Assembly (NCBI RefSeq): GCF_026968045.1
Contig: NZ_JAPVBQ010000002.1
Coordinates: 732,933 to 796,932 of the forward strand
DNA: 64,000 nucleotides
Origin: Modestobacter sp. VKM Ac-2977
GTDB lineage: Bacteria > Actinomycetota > Actinomycetes > Mycobacteriales > Geodermatophilaceae
Direction of reading: 5' to 3'
Shown: positions 8,792-18,876 of the stretch, in pieces
Layout of the letters: every line of letters starts with the position of its first letter
Numbering within the stretch: position 1 is the first letter of the stretch
Translations under genes and position numbers: made by a program
Notes under the pieces: model-generated
What the model saw: the letters and a program-made list of their open reading frames with translations, nothing else
Database searches by the model: none
Told to the model about the DNA's origin: nothing

Positions 8792-9877
8792 GTGGCCTCC
8801 GTCGTCCCCCGCAGCTCACCGGCGCGCGCCGATGACCTGGACGGCGACACCACCGAGGCCCCGCCGGTGACCGACCAGCCCGCCGAGCAGGCGTCCGGAC
8901 GCGCCGAGGAGCCACCCCGGCGGGGGCTGGTCGGCCGGCTGCCGACGCCGCTGCGGGTGCCGCTGCAGGTGCTCGGCCGCACGCTGGCCAAGGCCTGGAA
9001 CGACCGCATCCTGGGGCTGTCCGCGGAGGCGGCCTTCTGGCAGATCCTCTCGGTCCCCCCGCTGCTCATCGGGCTGCTGGGCTCGCTGGGCTACCTCAGC
9101 TCGTGGATCGGCAAGGACGCGGTGGACCAGATCCGGGAGGAGCTGATCAGCGCCTCTTCGGAGGCGCTGACCCCCACCGTGGTGAGCGACCTGGTCCAGC
9201 CGACGCTGGACGACATCCTCAACTCCGGCCGGCTGGAGATCGTGAGCATCGGCTTCGTGATCTCGCTGTGGGCCGGGTCCTCGGCCACGGCGACGTTCCT
9301 CAACACCGTCGTCATCGCCTACGACCAGCGGGACGTACGGGGCCCGATCAGGACCCGGCTCATGGCGCTGTGGCTGTTCATCGTCGGGCTGGTGCTGGCC
9401 GTGCTGACGCTGCCACTGCTGGTGCTCGGCCGCGGGACGCTGGTCGAGCTCATGCCCACCGACTGGCAGGGCACCGCCACGCTGCTGGTCAACGCCGTGT
9501 ACTGGCCGCTGGTGGTCATCGCCCTGGTCCTGGGGCTGACCAGCTTCTACCACGTGATCCTGCCGCGGCGGCTCCCGTGGCACCGGCACCTGTTCGGCGG
9601 GCTGTTCGCCGTCGTCTTCTTCATCGGCGCGGCGGTGGTGCTGCGCAGCTACGTGGCCGACATCCTCACCGTGGCCCTGCCCTACGGTGCGCTGGCCGCG
9701 CCGATCGCCGCGCTGCTGTTCTGCTTCCTGCTCGGCATGTCCCTGCTCCTGGGCGCCGAGCTGAACGCCACCATCGAGGCGTGGTGGCCGGCCCCGCGCC
9801 CCCGGCACGATCGGCGCCGGCAGCGCCGGCGGGCGGCGAAGATCGAGCTCGAGGCGCAGAAGCTCGGCCTGAGGTAG
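8792..9877 (+). CDS. YihY/BrkB family membrane protein
   Basis: The 361-residue integral membrane protein has a charged N-terminal tail (about 70 residues) and six predicted hydrophobic segments. The family signature runs through SAEAAFWQILSVPPLLIGLLG, the Trp-Ala-Gly-Ser-Ser-Ala segment and a final LGAELNATIEAWW. Relatives were once called ribonuclease BN, but most have no proven activity; transport or envelope roles have been proposed. The position after sigA corresponds to Rv2707. The C-terminus is strongly basic (RHDRRRQRRRAAK). A second family member is at 55935-56912. A shared hairpin separates this gene from the convergent DUF3039 gene. Confidence 0.82.
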   Translation: MASVVPRSSPARADDLDGDTTEAPPVTDQPAEQASGRAEEPPRRGLVGRLPTPLRVPLQVLGRTLAKAWNDRILGLSAEAAFWQILSVPPLLIGLLGSLGYLSSWIGKDAVDQIREELISASSEALTPTVVSDLVQPTLDDILNSGRLEIVSIGFVISLWAGSSATATFLNTVVIAYDQRDVRGPIRTRLMALWLFIVGLVLAVLTLPLLVLGRGTLVELMPTDWQGTATLLVNAVYWPLVVIALVLGLTSFYHVILPRRLPWHRHLFGGLFAVVFFIGAAVVLRSYVADILTVALPYGALAAPIAALLFCFLLGMSLLLGAELNATIEAWWPAPRPRHDRRRQRRRAAKIELEAQKLGLR

Positions 9878-9907
9878 CGGGTCGGTCCGCGCAGCACGGA
9901 CTGGACC

Positions 9908-9961
9908 GGCCCCCGTGCAGCGTCCCGGCCCGAGCGGAGCGGGGTCCGGGGCACGGGGGCC
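9908..9961. terminator. bidirectional hairpin between convergent genes
   Basis: GGCCCCCGTGC pairs perfectly with GCACGGGGGCC (11 bp) around a 32-base, partly self-complementary loop. It lies between the stop codons of the YihY and DUF3039 genes. Confidence 0.55.
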
Positions 9962-9966
9962 TCCTG

Positions 9967-10194
9967 CTACTTCTTGAGCTGGTTGTAGACCTCCTTGCAG
10001 GCCGGGCAGACCGGGCTGCCGGGCTTGGGGGTCTTGGTCACCGGGAAGACCTCGCCGCACAGCGCCTCGACCATCGTCCCCATGACCGCACTCTCGGCGA
10101 TCTTGTTCTTCTTGACGTAGTGGAAGACCTCGTTGGCGTTGCCGGTGTCGGACTCGCGGACGTCCGGGCGCTCGAGGATGTCGCTGCTGCTCAC
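9967..10194 (-). CDS. DUF3039 small zinc-binding protein
   Basis: The 75-residue protein has a His near FHYVKK, a Cys in ALCGEVFPV and a CPAC pair near the C-terminus, ending KEVYNQLKK. These are the metal-ligand positions of the DUF3039 family of short actinobacterial proteins, function unknown. The GTG start at 10194 follows a GGGAG ribosome-binding site. Its place beside YihY and DUF3099 genes near sigB repeats the mycobacterial order. Confidence 0.85.
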   Translation of the reverse strand: MSSSDILERPDVRESDTGNANEVFHYVKKNKIAESAVMGTMVEALCGEVFPVTKTPKPGSPVCPACKEVYNQLKK

Positions 10195-10250
10195 GGTCTG
10201 CTCCCTCGGTTCGGGGTCCGGACCGGGGTCCGGTCCGTACGGGGTGCCCC

Positions 10251-10256
10251 CATGAT
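10251..10256 (+). promoter_or_regulatory. -10-like CATGAT, leaderless psuG promoter
   Basis: CATGAT is followed by six bases and GTG 10263. No Shine-Dalgarno is present. Confidence 0.4.
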
Positions 10257-10262
10257 GGCAGG

Positions 10263-11201
10263 GTGCCGTCGACCCCCCGCTCCCCCAGCCCGTCCACCTC
10301 CGTGCTCTCCCCGGAGGTCGCCGACGCGCTCGACGAGGGCCGGCCGGTGGTGGCGCTGGAGAGCACGCTGCTCGCGCACGGTCTCCCCCGCCCGGAGAAC
10401 CGCAGGGCAGCCGACCAGGTCGAGGACGCCGTCCGGGCCGGGGGTGCGGTGCCGGCCACCATCGCCGTCCTGGACGGCGTGCCCCACGTGGGGCTGACCG
10501 CGGCGGAGGTCGACCGGGTCTGCGCCGACCCGGAGCTCGCCAAGCTCGGGGTCCGCGACCTGCCGATCGCCGTGGCGCTGGGGCGCAGCGGAGCCACCAC
10601 GGTCTCCAGCACGGCGCTGCTCGCCGCCCGGGCCGGCATCGGCGTCTTCGCCACCGGCGGGCTGGGCGGGGTGCACCGGCACGCCGCCGACACCTTCGAC
10701 GAGTCCGCGGACCTGGTGGCGCTGGCGCGCACCTCGCTGGTCGTGGTGTGCGCCGGGGTGAAGTCGATCCTCGACGTCCCGGCCACGCTCGAGCGCCTGG
10801 AGTCCCTGTCGGTCAGCGTCGTCGGCTACCGGACGCACCGGTTCCCGGGCTTCTACGTCGCCGACTCGGGTTCCCCGGTCGACTGGTCGGTGGCCTCCGC
10901 CGCTGAGGCGGCCCGGGTGTTCGCCGCCCGGCGTGAGCTCGCCCCCGGCGCGGTGGTCGTGGCCAACCCGCTCCCGGTCGACCAGCAGCTGGACCCGGCG
11001 CTGCACGACCGGGTCATCGCCGACGCGCTGGCTGCGGCCGATGCCGCCGGGGCGCGCGGCAAGGACGTCACGCCGTTCGTCCTCGGGCACCTGCACGCGG
11101 CCAGTGGCGGCGCCAGCCTGGAGGTCAACGTGCGGCTGGTGCTGCGCAACGCCGAGCTGGCCGGGCAGATCGCGGCCGAGCTCGCCGCGCTCCCCCGCTG
11201 A
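10263..11201 (+). CDS. psuG: pseudouridine-5'-phosphate glycosidase
   Basis: The 312-residue protein has PsuG family features. These are PVVALESTLLAHGLPRPEN near the N-terminus (substrate and Mn-site Glu), SGATTVSSTALLA, the conserved GVFATGGLGGVHR and GVKSILD blocks, and GYRTHRFPGFY. PsuG reversibly splits pseudouridine 5'-phosphate into uracil and ribose 5-phosphate. It is followed eight bases later by a PfkB kinase that most likely supplies its substrate, making a two-gene pseudouridine-salvage operon. The start is the leaderless GTG at 10263. All family blocks are intact. Confidence 0.93.
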   Translation: MPSTPRSPSPSTSVLSPEVADALDEGRPVVALESTLLAHGLPRPENRRAADQVEDAVRAGGAVPATIAVLDGVPHVGLTAAEVDRVCADPELAKLGVRDLPIAVALGRSGATTVSSTALLAARAGIGVFATGGLGGVHRHAADTFDESADLVALARTSLVVVCAGVKSILDVPATLERLESLSVSVVGYRTHRFPGFYVADSGSPVDWSVASAAEAARVFAARRELAPGAVVVANPLPVDQQLDPALHDRVIADALAAADAAGARGKDVTPFVLGHLHAASGGASLEVNVRLVLRNAELAGQIAAELAALPR

Positions 11202-11209
11202 TCCCGGCC

Positions 11210-12094
11210 GTGCCCACGCCCCCGGTCGTCGTCGTGGGCGACGTCTGCACCGATGTCGTCGTCCTGCTGGCGGGTGCACCGGCGCCGGGTTCGGACCGGC
11301 CGGCGTCGATCACCACGCGGGGCGGCGGCGCCGCGGCCAACGTGGCGGCACACCTGGCGGCGCTCGGCACCCCGGTGCAGCTCGTCGGCTGCGTGGGCGC
11401 GGACGTCGCCGGCGAGGCACTGCGCCGTGAGCTCGCGGCCGCGGGGGTGGCCCTGGCGGTGCGCGTGGTCGACTCGGCGTCGACCGGGACGATCGTCAGC
11501 CTGGTCGAACCCGGCGGGGAGCGGAGCATGCTGGCCGACCGCGGCGCCAACCTGGCGTTGCGGCCCGCCGACGTACCGTCACCCGTGGCCGGCGGGCACC
11601 TGCACCTGTCGGGCTACACACTGCTGGGTGCCGGTCCGCGCGCCGCCGGGCTGGCTGCCCTGGCGGCGGCGCAGCAGGCCGGCTGCACCATCTCGGTCGA
11701 CCCGGCGTCGACCGGCCCGCTGAGCGACCACGGGATCGACCGGTGGCTCACCGACACCGCGGCGGCGACGCTGCTGTTGCCGAATGCGGAGGAGGCCCGC
11801 CTGCTCAGCGGTCGCGCCGACCTGGACTCGGCCGCGCGGGAGCTGGCGGCCCGGCACCCGGTGGTCGTCGTCAGCCTGGGCGCCGACGGCGCGCTGTGGG
11901 CGGCCGGCGACGTCCTGGTGCACCGGCCGGCGCACCCGGCCACGGCGGTGGACACCACCGGCGCCGGTGACGCCTTCACCGCGGGGGTCCTGGCGGCGTG
12001 GAGGGCGGCGGGCGGGGACCCCGACCCGACGACCGTCCTGGAGGCTGGTCTGGCCCGGGCCGCCACCGTGGTGGGACGGCCCGGCGCCCGCTGA
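11210..12094 (+). CDS. psuK: PfkB family kinase, probable pseudouridine kinase
   Basis: The 294-residue ribokinase-fold protein opens with VVVVGDVCTDVV, has a GGGAAANVAAHLA nucleoside-binding segment and ends with the PfkB signature DTTGAGDAFTAG, which holds the catalytic Asp and anion hole. It starts 8 bp after psuG, so co-transcription is likely. That context points to phosphorylation of pseudouridine to its 5'-phosphate. The family alone cannot exclude another sugar or nucleoside substrate. The gene ends 1 bp before the convergent DUF3099 stop codon. Confidence 0.8.
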   Translation: MPTPPVVVVGDVCTDVVVLLAGAPAPGSDRPASITTRGGGAAANVAAHLAALGTPVQLVGCVGADVAGEALRRELAAAGVALAVRVVDSASTGTIVSLVEPGGERSMLADRGANLALRPADVPSPVAGGHLHLSGYTLLGAGPRAAGLAALAAAQQAGCTISVDPASTGPLSDHGIDRWLTDTAAATLLLPNAEEARLLSGRADLDSAARELAARHPVVVVSLGADGALWAAGDVLVHRPAHPATAVDTTGAGDAFTAGVLAAWRAAGGDPDPTTVLEAGLARAATVVGRPGAR

Positions 12095-12095
12095 C

Positions 12096-12431
12096 TCACA
12101 TGTCGATGACGCGGGCCCTGCTGCTGCCGGACTCCAGGATCCGGTCCGGCGCCGGCGGCCGGTAGCGGTTCATGTCGATCTTCTTCCGCGGCGGCCGGTC
12201 GTTGGCCATGACGACGGCGACCCACGGCAGCACGGTGCCGAGGACGGCGAAGACCGCCATCAACCAGATGGAGTAGGTGTAGGTCATCGCCGCGAGGACG
12301 AGGCTGACGCCACGGATCGCCATGGTGATCGCGTAGCGCTTCTTGCGAGCAGCGTGCTGGTCGACCTGGCTGGGCTCGGCCTCGGTGATGAGGACCGGCT
12401 CGGTGCGGCTGCTGGACTGGCTGGAGGCCAC
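12096..12431 (-). CDS. DUF3099 membrane protein
   Basis: The 111-residue protein has a Ser/Glu-rich N-terminus, a basic AARKKRYAITMAIRG segment, two adjacent membrane helices (about residues 40-80) and a polar basic C-terminus. This is the DUF3099 layout, function unknown; the family sits near sigB in other actinobacteria. GTG 12431 is chosen because GGGAAGGG lies just upstream and the conserved part begins here, although the frame stays open much further. Confidence 0.8.
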   Translation of the reverse strand: MASSQSSSRTEPVLITEAEPSQVDQHAARKKRYAITMAIRGVSLVLAAMTYTYSIWLMAVFAVLGTVLPWVAVVMANDRPPRKKIDMNRYRPPAPDRILESGSSRARVIDM

Positions 12432-12591
12432 GGACGCCCTTCCCTGGACCGGCCGGGGGAAGGGCGGCGGTGGTCGGCTGGATCGCGTCTGGGTCTTGCG
12501 ACCGGCCCCCGGAGCCCCCGGCTCCTGTGCTCCATGGTGCCACTGGATCGTGCGCGATGCAGCGGTCCGGCGAGGCCGTCCGTGCTGCACC

Positions 12592-13191
12592 TCAGTCGGT
12601 GCCGGCCTTCGTGGCACGGGCCTCCTTGGCCGCCTGCTTGGCGGCCTGCTTGAAGCTGCGCACCTCGGCCAGGGACGCCGGGTCGGTGATGTCGGCGACC
12701 GACCGGCGCGCTCCCTCCTGGCCGTAGTCGCCGGCGGCCTCGCGCCAGCCGGGCGGGGTGACGCCGCACTGCTTGCCCAGCAGGGCCAGGAAGATCGCCG
12801 CCTTCTGGGCGCCGAACCCGGGCAGCTCCCGCAGCCGGCGGAGCAGCGTGGCGCCGTCCGGGGCGTCGGCCCAGACCGCATCGGCGCGGCCGTCGTACCG
12901 CTCGACCAGCGCCCGGGCGAGTTCCTGGGTACGGCCGGCCATCGACCCGGGATAGCGGTGCACCGCCGGCGGCCCGGCGAAGTGCCGCTGCAGCACCTCG
13001 GGGTCGCACTCGGCGAGCTGCGCCGCCGCCAACGCCTCCACGCCCAGCCGGTCGGCCAGCAGCCGGGGCCCGGCGAAGGCCCGCTCCATCGGGAACTGCT
13101 GGTCCAGCAGCATGCCGATCAGCAGCGCCAGCGGGTCCCGGCTGAGCAGCTCGTCGGCCGCGGGGTCCTGGGCGATGCGGAGGGTCGGCAC
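12592..13191 (-). CDS. HhH-GPD type base-excision repair protein
   Basis: The 199-residue protein has a helix-hairpin-helix region LRRLRELPGFGAQKAAIFLALLG, which is the HhH-GPD DNA-binding element. A helical N-terminal half includes LLIGMLLDQQFPMERAF. It belongs to a short actinobacterial HhH-GPD family lacking the iron-sulfur cysteines of EndoIII/MutY. DNA glycosylase activity is expected but unproven. The conserved frame begins at GTG 13191, with a CACACT hexamer seven bases upstream and no ribosome-binding site, which suggests a leaderless message. The C-terminus is Lys/Ala-rich. Confidence 0.8.
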   Translation of the reverse strand: MPTLRIAQDPAADELLSRDPLALLIGMLLDQQFPMERAFAGPRLLADRLGVEALAAAQLAECDPEVLQRHFAGPPAVHRYPGSMAGRTQELARALVERYDGRADAVWADAPDGATLLRRLRELPGFGAQKAAIFLALLGKQCGVTPPGWREAAGDYGQEGARRSVADITDPASLAEVRSFKQAAKQAAKEARATKAGTD

Positions 13192-13253
13192 GCCGGGCAG
13201 TGTGCCGCACGGCGGCTCCGCCACGACGATCGATCCGTCGCAGCGCCCGACCG

Positions 13254-13286
13254 GCAGGGGCGGGGCCGCTCGTCCACCGCCCCTGC
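13254..13286 (-). terminator. hairpin terminator after the PepSY gene
   Basis: GCAGGGGCGG pairs perfectly with CCGCCCCTGC (10 bp) around a 13-base loop, just beyond the PepSY stop codon on the minus strand. Confidence 0.55.
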
Positions 13287-13297
13287 GGTCCGCTGCG

Positions 13298-13840
13298 TCA
13301 GTCGTCGTCGTTCTCGACCGCGGTGACGGTGAAGTCCCCGTCGAGGGTGACCTCGACGAACGTCCCGTCGTCCAGTCGGACCTCGACCTCGTAGCCCGTG
13401 GCCTCGTCCGCGATCTCCACCTCGGTGGCGGTCCCGCCACCGGCGGCCTCCGTCGCGGCGGCCGCGGCAAGGTCACGGTCCGGTCCGGCGACCTGCTCGT
13501 CGGCGTCGTCGGACTCCTCGCCGGCTCCGTCGTCGTCACGCTCGTCGCCGAGCACGGTGAAGTCCTCGTCGAGGTGGACGTCGACCTCGGTGCCGTCCTC
13601 GAGGGTGACCTCGACCTCGTACTGGCCCTCCTCGTCGCCGACCTCGGTGTCGGTGACCTGCCCCCCGTCGAGGTGGGCGAGCGCGGCCTCGCTGGCCTGC
13701 TCGAGGACGTCGCCGGTGAGGGCGACGTCGGGGCGGTCGTCCCCGTTGTCGGCGTTGACGGCCAGGGCCACGCCGCCGCCGCCGGCCAGCAGTGCGACGG
13801 TCGCGCCGCCACCGATGATCCACCGGGTGCTGTTCTTCAT
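13298..13840 (-). CDS. exported PepSY-domain protein (two repeats)
   Basis: The 180-residue protein has an N-terminal membrane/signal segment (WIIGGGATVALLAGGGGVALA) and then two PepSY-like units. Each has an A..A....G.V...E....G.YEVEV.L.DGT.V.V.LD..F.V pattern, at about 45-95 and 120-175, joined by an acidic linker. PepSY proteins are often extracytoplasmic and linked to peptidase inhibition or metal stress. ATG 13840 follows AGGAGG. The gene is divergent from a two-component system, the usual arrangement for PepSY genes controlled by the neighbouring regulator. The C-terminus is VENDDD. Confidence 0.82.
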   Translation of the reverse strand: MKNSTRWIIGGGATVALLAGGGGVALAVNADNGDDRPDVALTGDVLEQASEAALAHLDGGQVTDTEVGDEEGQYEVEVTLEDGTEVDVHLDEDFTVLGDERDDDGAGEESDDADEQVAGPDRDLAAAAATEAAGGGTATEVEIADEATGYEVEVRLDDGTFVEVTLDGDFTVTAVENDDD

Positions 13841-13904
13841 GAGTCCTCCTGGGATCGTGGCAACCCCCTGGTCGGGGGCATGTCCCGAGTGTCGGCCGGA
13901 CCAC

Positions 13905-13951
13905 CTGAGGCGATGCTGAGAGCGGACGGGCGCTTCTCAGCTCGTTCTCAG
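13905..13951. promoter_or_regulatory. candidate response-regulator operator: two pairs of CTGAG/CTCAG half-sites
   Basis: CTGAG occurs at 13905 and 13916 (period 11) and its complement CTCAG at 13936 and 13947 (period 11). This gives two head-to-tail pairs in opposite orientation. Direct half-sites one helical turn apart are typical of OmpR/PhoB-family binding. The block lies between the PepSY gene and the response regulator gene. Confidence 0.45.
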
Positions 13952-13955
13952 CCGC

Positions 13956-13993
13956 GACCTGGCAGACACGGACCTGGCAGACACGGACCTGGC
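13956..13993. repeat. 15-bp tandem repeat, 2.5 copies
   Basis: GACCTGGCAGACACG occurs at 13956-13970 and 13971-13985, then a partial third copy to 13993. It lies just upstream of the response regulator ribosome-binding site, so copy-number change would alter the leader. Confidence 0.8.
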
Positions 13994-14009
13994 GACGGAG
14001 GAGGTGGGC

Positions 14010-14683
<674 letters not shown>

Positions 14684-14687
<4 letters not shown>

Positions 14688-16066
14688 GCGCCCACCGACC
14701 ACGCGGCCTGGCCGGGTGGGTGCACCGCCGTTCCCTGCGCGCACGGCTGACCGCAGCCGCGGTCGCGGGCATCGCCGCCGCGATCTCGCTGTCGGCCGTG
14801 CTGCTCGTCGTCCGACTGGAGTCGGCGTTGGTGACCGGGGTCGACGAGGCCGCGCTCGACCGGGCCGAACGCGTCGCCGCGGCGATCAGCTCCGGCCGGT
14901 CGGCGGAGTCGTCGCTCACCGTCACCGACGACGACGAGGTGGTCCAGGTCCTGGACGAGGACCGGACCGTGCTCGCCTCGTCCGCCGGGCTGCCGGGCGG
15001 CCGGCCGCTGCTGCCGGCACCGCGGGGCGCCGGCCCGGAGGTGGTCACCCAGGACGGGCTCCTCGTCCCCGGCGAGCAGGACGAGGCCTACCGCGTGGCC
15101 AGCCTCCCGATCCGTGCACCGGACGGGCAGCGGGTCCTCGTCCAGGTCGCGCTGCCGCTGGACGACGCCGAGGAGAGCGTGGAGGAGCTGACCTCCGCCC
15201 TCGCCGTCGGTGCACCGGCGGTGGTCGTCGTCCTCGCCGTCCTGACCTGGCTGCTGGCGGGCCGGGCGCTGCGCCCGGTCGAGGCACTGCGCCGGCAGGC
15301 CGCGGACATCCCCGGCGATGCCCTCGACCGGCGGCTCGCGGTGCCCGACAGCGGCGACGAGCTCGCCCGGCTGGCCGTCACCTTCAACGCGCTGCTCGGC
15401 CGGGCGGAGGGCGCCACCCGACGGCAGCGGGAGTTCGTCGCCGACGCCGCCCACGAGATCCGCAGCCCGCTGGCCTCCCTGCGCACCCAACTGGAGGTCG
15501 CCGCACTCCACGACGACCCGTCGTGGCGCGACCAGCTCCCCGCGTTGACCGAGGACGCCCAGCGGCTGTCCCGGCTGGTCGACGACCTCCTCCGGCTGGC
15601 CAGGATCGACGCCCGGGTGCCCATCGCCCGGGAGGAGGTCGACCTCGACGACATCGTGCTGGAGACGGCGGGCCGCGTCCGCCGACACACCGCGCTGCAC
15701 GTCGACACCTCCGCGGTGTCCGCTGCCCGGGTCACCGGGGACCGGGACGCGTTCGCGCGTGTCGTGCAGAACCTGCTCGACAACGCGCTGCGGCATGCCC
15801 GCACGACCGTGGCCGTCGGGCTGAGCGCCACCGACCGGGCGGTGCTCACCGTCACCGACGACGGCCCGGGCATCCCTCCGGACCAGCGGGAGCGGGTGTT
15901 CGACCGCTTCACCCGACTCGACGACGCCCGCAGCCGCGACGCCGGCGGGACCGGACTGGGGCTGGCGATCGTCCGCGACGTCGTCCGGCAGCACGGCGGT
16001 GAGGTCGGCGTCGAGGACGCCGATCCGGGTGCCCGGTTCGTCATCCGACTCCCGCTCGCCGACTGA
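14684..16066 (+). CDS. sensor histidine kinase
   Basis: The 460-residue kinase has two membrane segments (about 22-45 and 168-190) flanking an extracytoplasmic sensor of about 120 residues. A HAMP linker follows, then the phospho-acceptor helix with H257 in ADAAHEIRSPL, an N box (NLLDNALRHA), a DDGPGIP G1 box and a GTGLGLAIV G2 box. GTG 14684 overlaps the response regulator stop. The sensed signal is unknown; the linked PepSY gene suggests an envelope or metal stress. Confidence 0.92.
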
Positions 16067-16099
16067 CCACAACGGCCAGATGTCCGGGCCGGCCTCTTT

Positions 16100-16129
16100 C
16101 TTGACTGCTTCAAGGGAGCGGGCCACGAT
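16100..16129 (+). promoter_or_regulatory. furA-katG promoter with overlapping palindrome
   Basis: TTGACT (16101-16106), a 17-base spacer and CACGAT (16124-16129) form a complete promoter, with the GTG start six bases after the -10. A palindrome, CTTGA-ctgct-TCAAG (16100-16114), covers the -35 and is a good candidate operator for autoregulation by FurA. Confidence 0.6.
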
Positions 16130-16135
16130 GACCCC

Positions 16136-16609
16136 GTGCCCGACCCGGCGGAGCTGGAGCGCGACCTGCGGACCGCGGGCCTGCGCGTCACGCGCCCCCG
16201 CCTGGCGGTCCTGGACGCCGTCCACACGCATCCGCACCTCGACACCGAGGCCCTCATCGGCGCCGCCCGCACCCGCCTGGCCTCGATCTCCCACCAGGCC
16301 GTCTACGACGTCCTGCGGGTGCTCACCGACACCGGTCTCGTCCGGCGCATCCAGCCGCAGGGCTCGGTCGCCCGGTACGAGGCGCGGGTCGGCGACAACC
16401 ACCACCACCTGGTCTGCCGCGGCTGCGGCGCCATCGTCGACGTCGACTGCACCGTCGGGGCGGCCTCCTGCCTGACCCCCTCCGACGACGTCGGCTTCGC
16501 CGTCGACGAGGCCGAGGTCGTCTTCTGGGGCCGCTGCCCGAACTGCGCGGCCGACCACCCCACCGCCACTCCCCCGTCCCCGCCCGACGTCCAGAGAGGT
16601 CGACCGTGA
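16136..16609 (+). CDS. furA: Fur family regulator FurA
   Basis: The 157-residue Fur protein has an N-terminal winged helix ([32 protein letters not shown]), the [10 protein letters not shown] metal segment and a C-terminal CPNC pair forming the structural zinc site. Its last codons overlap the katG start by four bases. FurA-KatG pairs are standard in actinobacteria, where FurA senses peroxide/metal status and represses the operon. The leaderless GTG at 16136 is set by the -10 six bases upstream. The C-terminal Thr/Pro-rich tail is not conserved. Confidence 0.9.
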   Translation: MPDPAELERDLRTAGLRVTRPRLAVLDAVHTHPHLDTEALIGAARTRLASISHQAVYDVLRVLTDTGLVRRIQPQGSVARYEARVGDNHHHLVCRGCGAIVDVDCTVGAASCLTPSDDVGFAVDEAEVVFWGRCPNCAADHPTATPPSPPDVQRGRP

Positions 16610-18825
16610 CCGACGAGTCCGACAAGATCAACACCGAGAGCACCAGCGAGAGCGAGAACCCGGCGATCTCCTCGCCGACCGCCAAGACCGACCAGCGGCC
16701 GCACACCAACCAGGACTGGTGGCCGAACCAGGTCGACCTGTCGGTGCTGAACAAGCCGTCGAGGGACTCCGACCCGCTCGGTGCGGAGTTCGACTACAGG
16801 ACGGAGTTCGCCAAGCTGGACGTCGAGGAGCTCAAGCGCGACGTCGTCCAGGTGATGCGCACCTCGCAGGACTGGTGGCCGGCGGACTGGGGTCACTACG
16901 GCCCGCTGTTCATCCGCATGTCCTGGCACGCGGCCGGCACCTACCGCAGCGCCGACGGCCGCGGGGGCGGCGGCAGCGGCGAGCAGCGCTTCGCCCCGCT
17001 GAACAGCTGGCCGGACAACGCCAACCTGGACAAGGCGCGGCGCCTGCTGCTGCCGATCAAGCAGAAGTACGGCCGCAAGCTCTCCTGGGCCGACCTGCTC
17101 GTCCTCGCCGGCAACGTCGCGCACGACGACATGGGCCTGAAGACCTTCGGGTTCGGCTTCGGCCGGGAGGACGTCTGGCAGCCCGAGGAGGTCTTCTGGG
17201 GTCCGGAGGACACCTGGCTCGGCGACGAGCGCTACGGCGGCGACGACCCGCTCGACCTCGAGGAGGGCCCGCTCGCCAACGTCACCATGGGCCTCATCTA
17301 CGTCAACCCCGAGGGGCCGCAGGGCCGGCCCGACCCGGTCGCGTCCGCGCACGACATCCGGGTGACGTTCAGCCGCATGGGGATGACCGATGAGGAGACC
17401 GTCGCCCTGATCGCCGGCGGCCACACGTTCGGCAAGACGCACGGCGCCGGTAACCCCGAGCTGGTCGGCACGGAGCCGGAGGGGTGCCCGGTGCACGGCA
17501 ACGGCCTCGGCTGGATCAGCCAACACGGCACCGGCAAGGGCGCCGACACCATCACCAGTGGTCTGGAGGGCGCCTGGACCCCGACGCCCACGACGTGGGA
17601 CAACACGTACTACGAGATGCTGTTCAGCTACGAGTGGGAGCTCACCGAGAGCCCCGCCGGCGCCAAGCAGTGGAAGCCGAAGGACGCCGAGGCGCAGGAG
17701 CTCGTCCCCGACGCCCACATCGAGGGCAAGAAGAACGCGCCGATGATGGCGACCACCGACATGGCCCTGATCATGGACCCCGGTTTCCGCGAGATCTCCG
17801 AGCGCTTCTACGCCGATCCGGAGCACTTCGCCGACTCCTACGCCCGGGCCTGGTTCAAGCTGCTGCACCGCGACATGGGCCCGAAGGCCCGCTACCTCGG
17901 GCCGGACGTGCCGACCGAGGAGCTGGTCTGGCAGGACCCGGTCCCCGCGGTCGACCACGAACTGGTCGACGAGCCCCAGGTCGCCGACCTGAAGCAGCGC
18001 CTGCTCTCCTCCGGGCTGACCGTCCCCCAGCTCGTGCACACCGCCTGGTCGGCGGCCGCGTCCTACCGCGGCACCGACAAGCGCGGGGGTGCCAACGGCG
18101 CCCGGCTCCGGCTGGAGCCGCAGATCAGCTGGGCGGTCAACGAGGGCGTCCGCGACGTGCTGCCGGTGCTGGAGCGGGTGAAGGCCGAGTTCGAGTCGCA
18201 GAGCGGCGCGAAGGTCTCCCTCGCCGACCTCATCGTCCTCGGCGGCGGCGCCGCGGTGGAGAAGGCCGCGGCCGACGCCGGTGTCCAGGTGACCGTGCCG
18301 TTCACCCCCGGCCGCACCGACGCCTCGCAGGAGCAGACGGACGTCGACAACTTCCGCTGGCTCGAGCTGCGGGCCGACGGCTTCCGCAACTGGCTCAAGC
18401 CGGGCAGCAAGCTGGGGCCGGAGACGCTGCTCGTCGACCGGGCCTACATGCTGGAGCTGACGCCCAAGGAGATGACCCTGCTGGTCGGTGGGCTGCGCGT
18501 GCTGGGCGCGACCACCGGCGGGGTGCAGCACGGGGTGTTCACCGACCGGCCGGGCGTGCTGTCGCAGGACTTCTTCCGCAACCTGCTCGACCTCGGCATC
18601 TCCTGGCGCACCTCGGTCGACACCGACGGCGTCTACGAGGGCCTGGACGCCGAGGGCACCGTCGTGCGGACGGCCACCGCAGCCGACCTCGTGTTCAACT
18701 CGAACTCGATCCTGCGCGGCATCGTCGAGGTCTACTCGGCCGACGACGCCCACGAGCAGTTCGCGCGCGACTTCGTCGCGGCCTGGGTCAAGGTGATGGA
18801 GCTCGACCGGTACGACGTGCGGTAG
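16606..18825 (+). CDS. katG: catalase-peroxidase
   Basis: The 739-residue enzyme has both tandem peroxidase-like domains. The active domain shows distal R104, W107 and H108 ([10 protein letters not shown]), proximal haem ligand H273 ([12 protein letters not shown]), and Y232 and M258. The last two form the Met-Tyr-Trp crosslink with W107 that is needed for catalase activity. It detoxifies hydrogen peroxide and has broad peroxidase activity. The GTG start overlaps the furA stop, giving translational coupling, and a GC-rich hairpin follows the stop. All catalytic residues are present, so activity is expected. Confidence 0.97.
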   Translation: MTDESDKINTESTSESENPAISSPTAKTDQRPHTNQDWWPNQVDLSVLNKPSRDSDPLGAEFDYRTEFAKLDVEELKRDVVQVMRTSQDWWPADWGHYGPLFIRMSWHAAGTYRSADGRGGGGSGEQRFAPLNSWPDNANLDKARRLLLPIKQKYGRKLSWADLLVLAGNVAHDDMGLKTFGFGFGREDVWQPEEVFWGPEDTWLGDERYGGDDPLDLEEGPLANVTMGLIYVNPEGPQGRPDPVASAHDIRVTFSRMGMTDEETVALIAGGHTFGKTHGAGNPELVGTEPEGCPVHGNGLGWISQHGTGKGADTITSGLEGAWTPTPTTWDNTYYEMLFSYEWELTESPAGAKQWKPKDAEAQELVPDAHIEGKKNAPMMATTDMALIMDPGFREISERFYADPEHFADSYARAWFKLLHRDMGPKARYLGPDVPTEELVWQDPVPAVDHELVDEPQVADLKQRLLSSGLTVPQLVHTAWSAAASYRGTDKRGGANGARLRLEPQISWAVNEGVRDVLPVLERVKAEFESQSGAKVSLADLIVLGGGAAVEKAAADAGVQVTVPFTPGRTDASQEQTDVDNFRWLELRADGFRNWLKPGSKLGPETLLVDRAYMLELTPKEMTLLVGGLRVLGATTGGVQHGVFTDRPGVLSQDFFRNLLDLGISWRTSVDTDGVYEGLDAEGTVVRTATAADLVFNSNSILRGIVEVYSADDAHEQFARDFVAAWVKVMELDRYDVR

Positions 18826-18836
18826 GCGTCTCCTGC

Positions 18837-18876
18837 CGGGCGCCCCGGGCCTGCCTCGTGCGGGCCGGGGCGCCCG
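18837..18876 (+). terminator. hairpin terminator after katG
   Basis: CGGGCGCCCCGG pairs with CCGGGGCGCCCG in a stem with one bulged base, 11 bp past the katG stop. Confidence 0.5.

Noticed and set aside
6559-9069. 836-residue minus-strand frame opposite the VanW gene
   Set aside because: The plus strand encodes clear VanW motifs; the antisense product is Asp/Arg/Gly-biased without recognisable domains.
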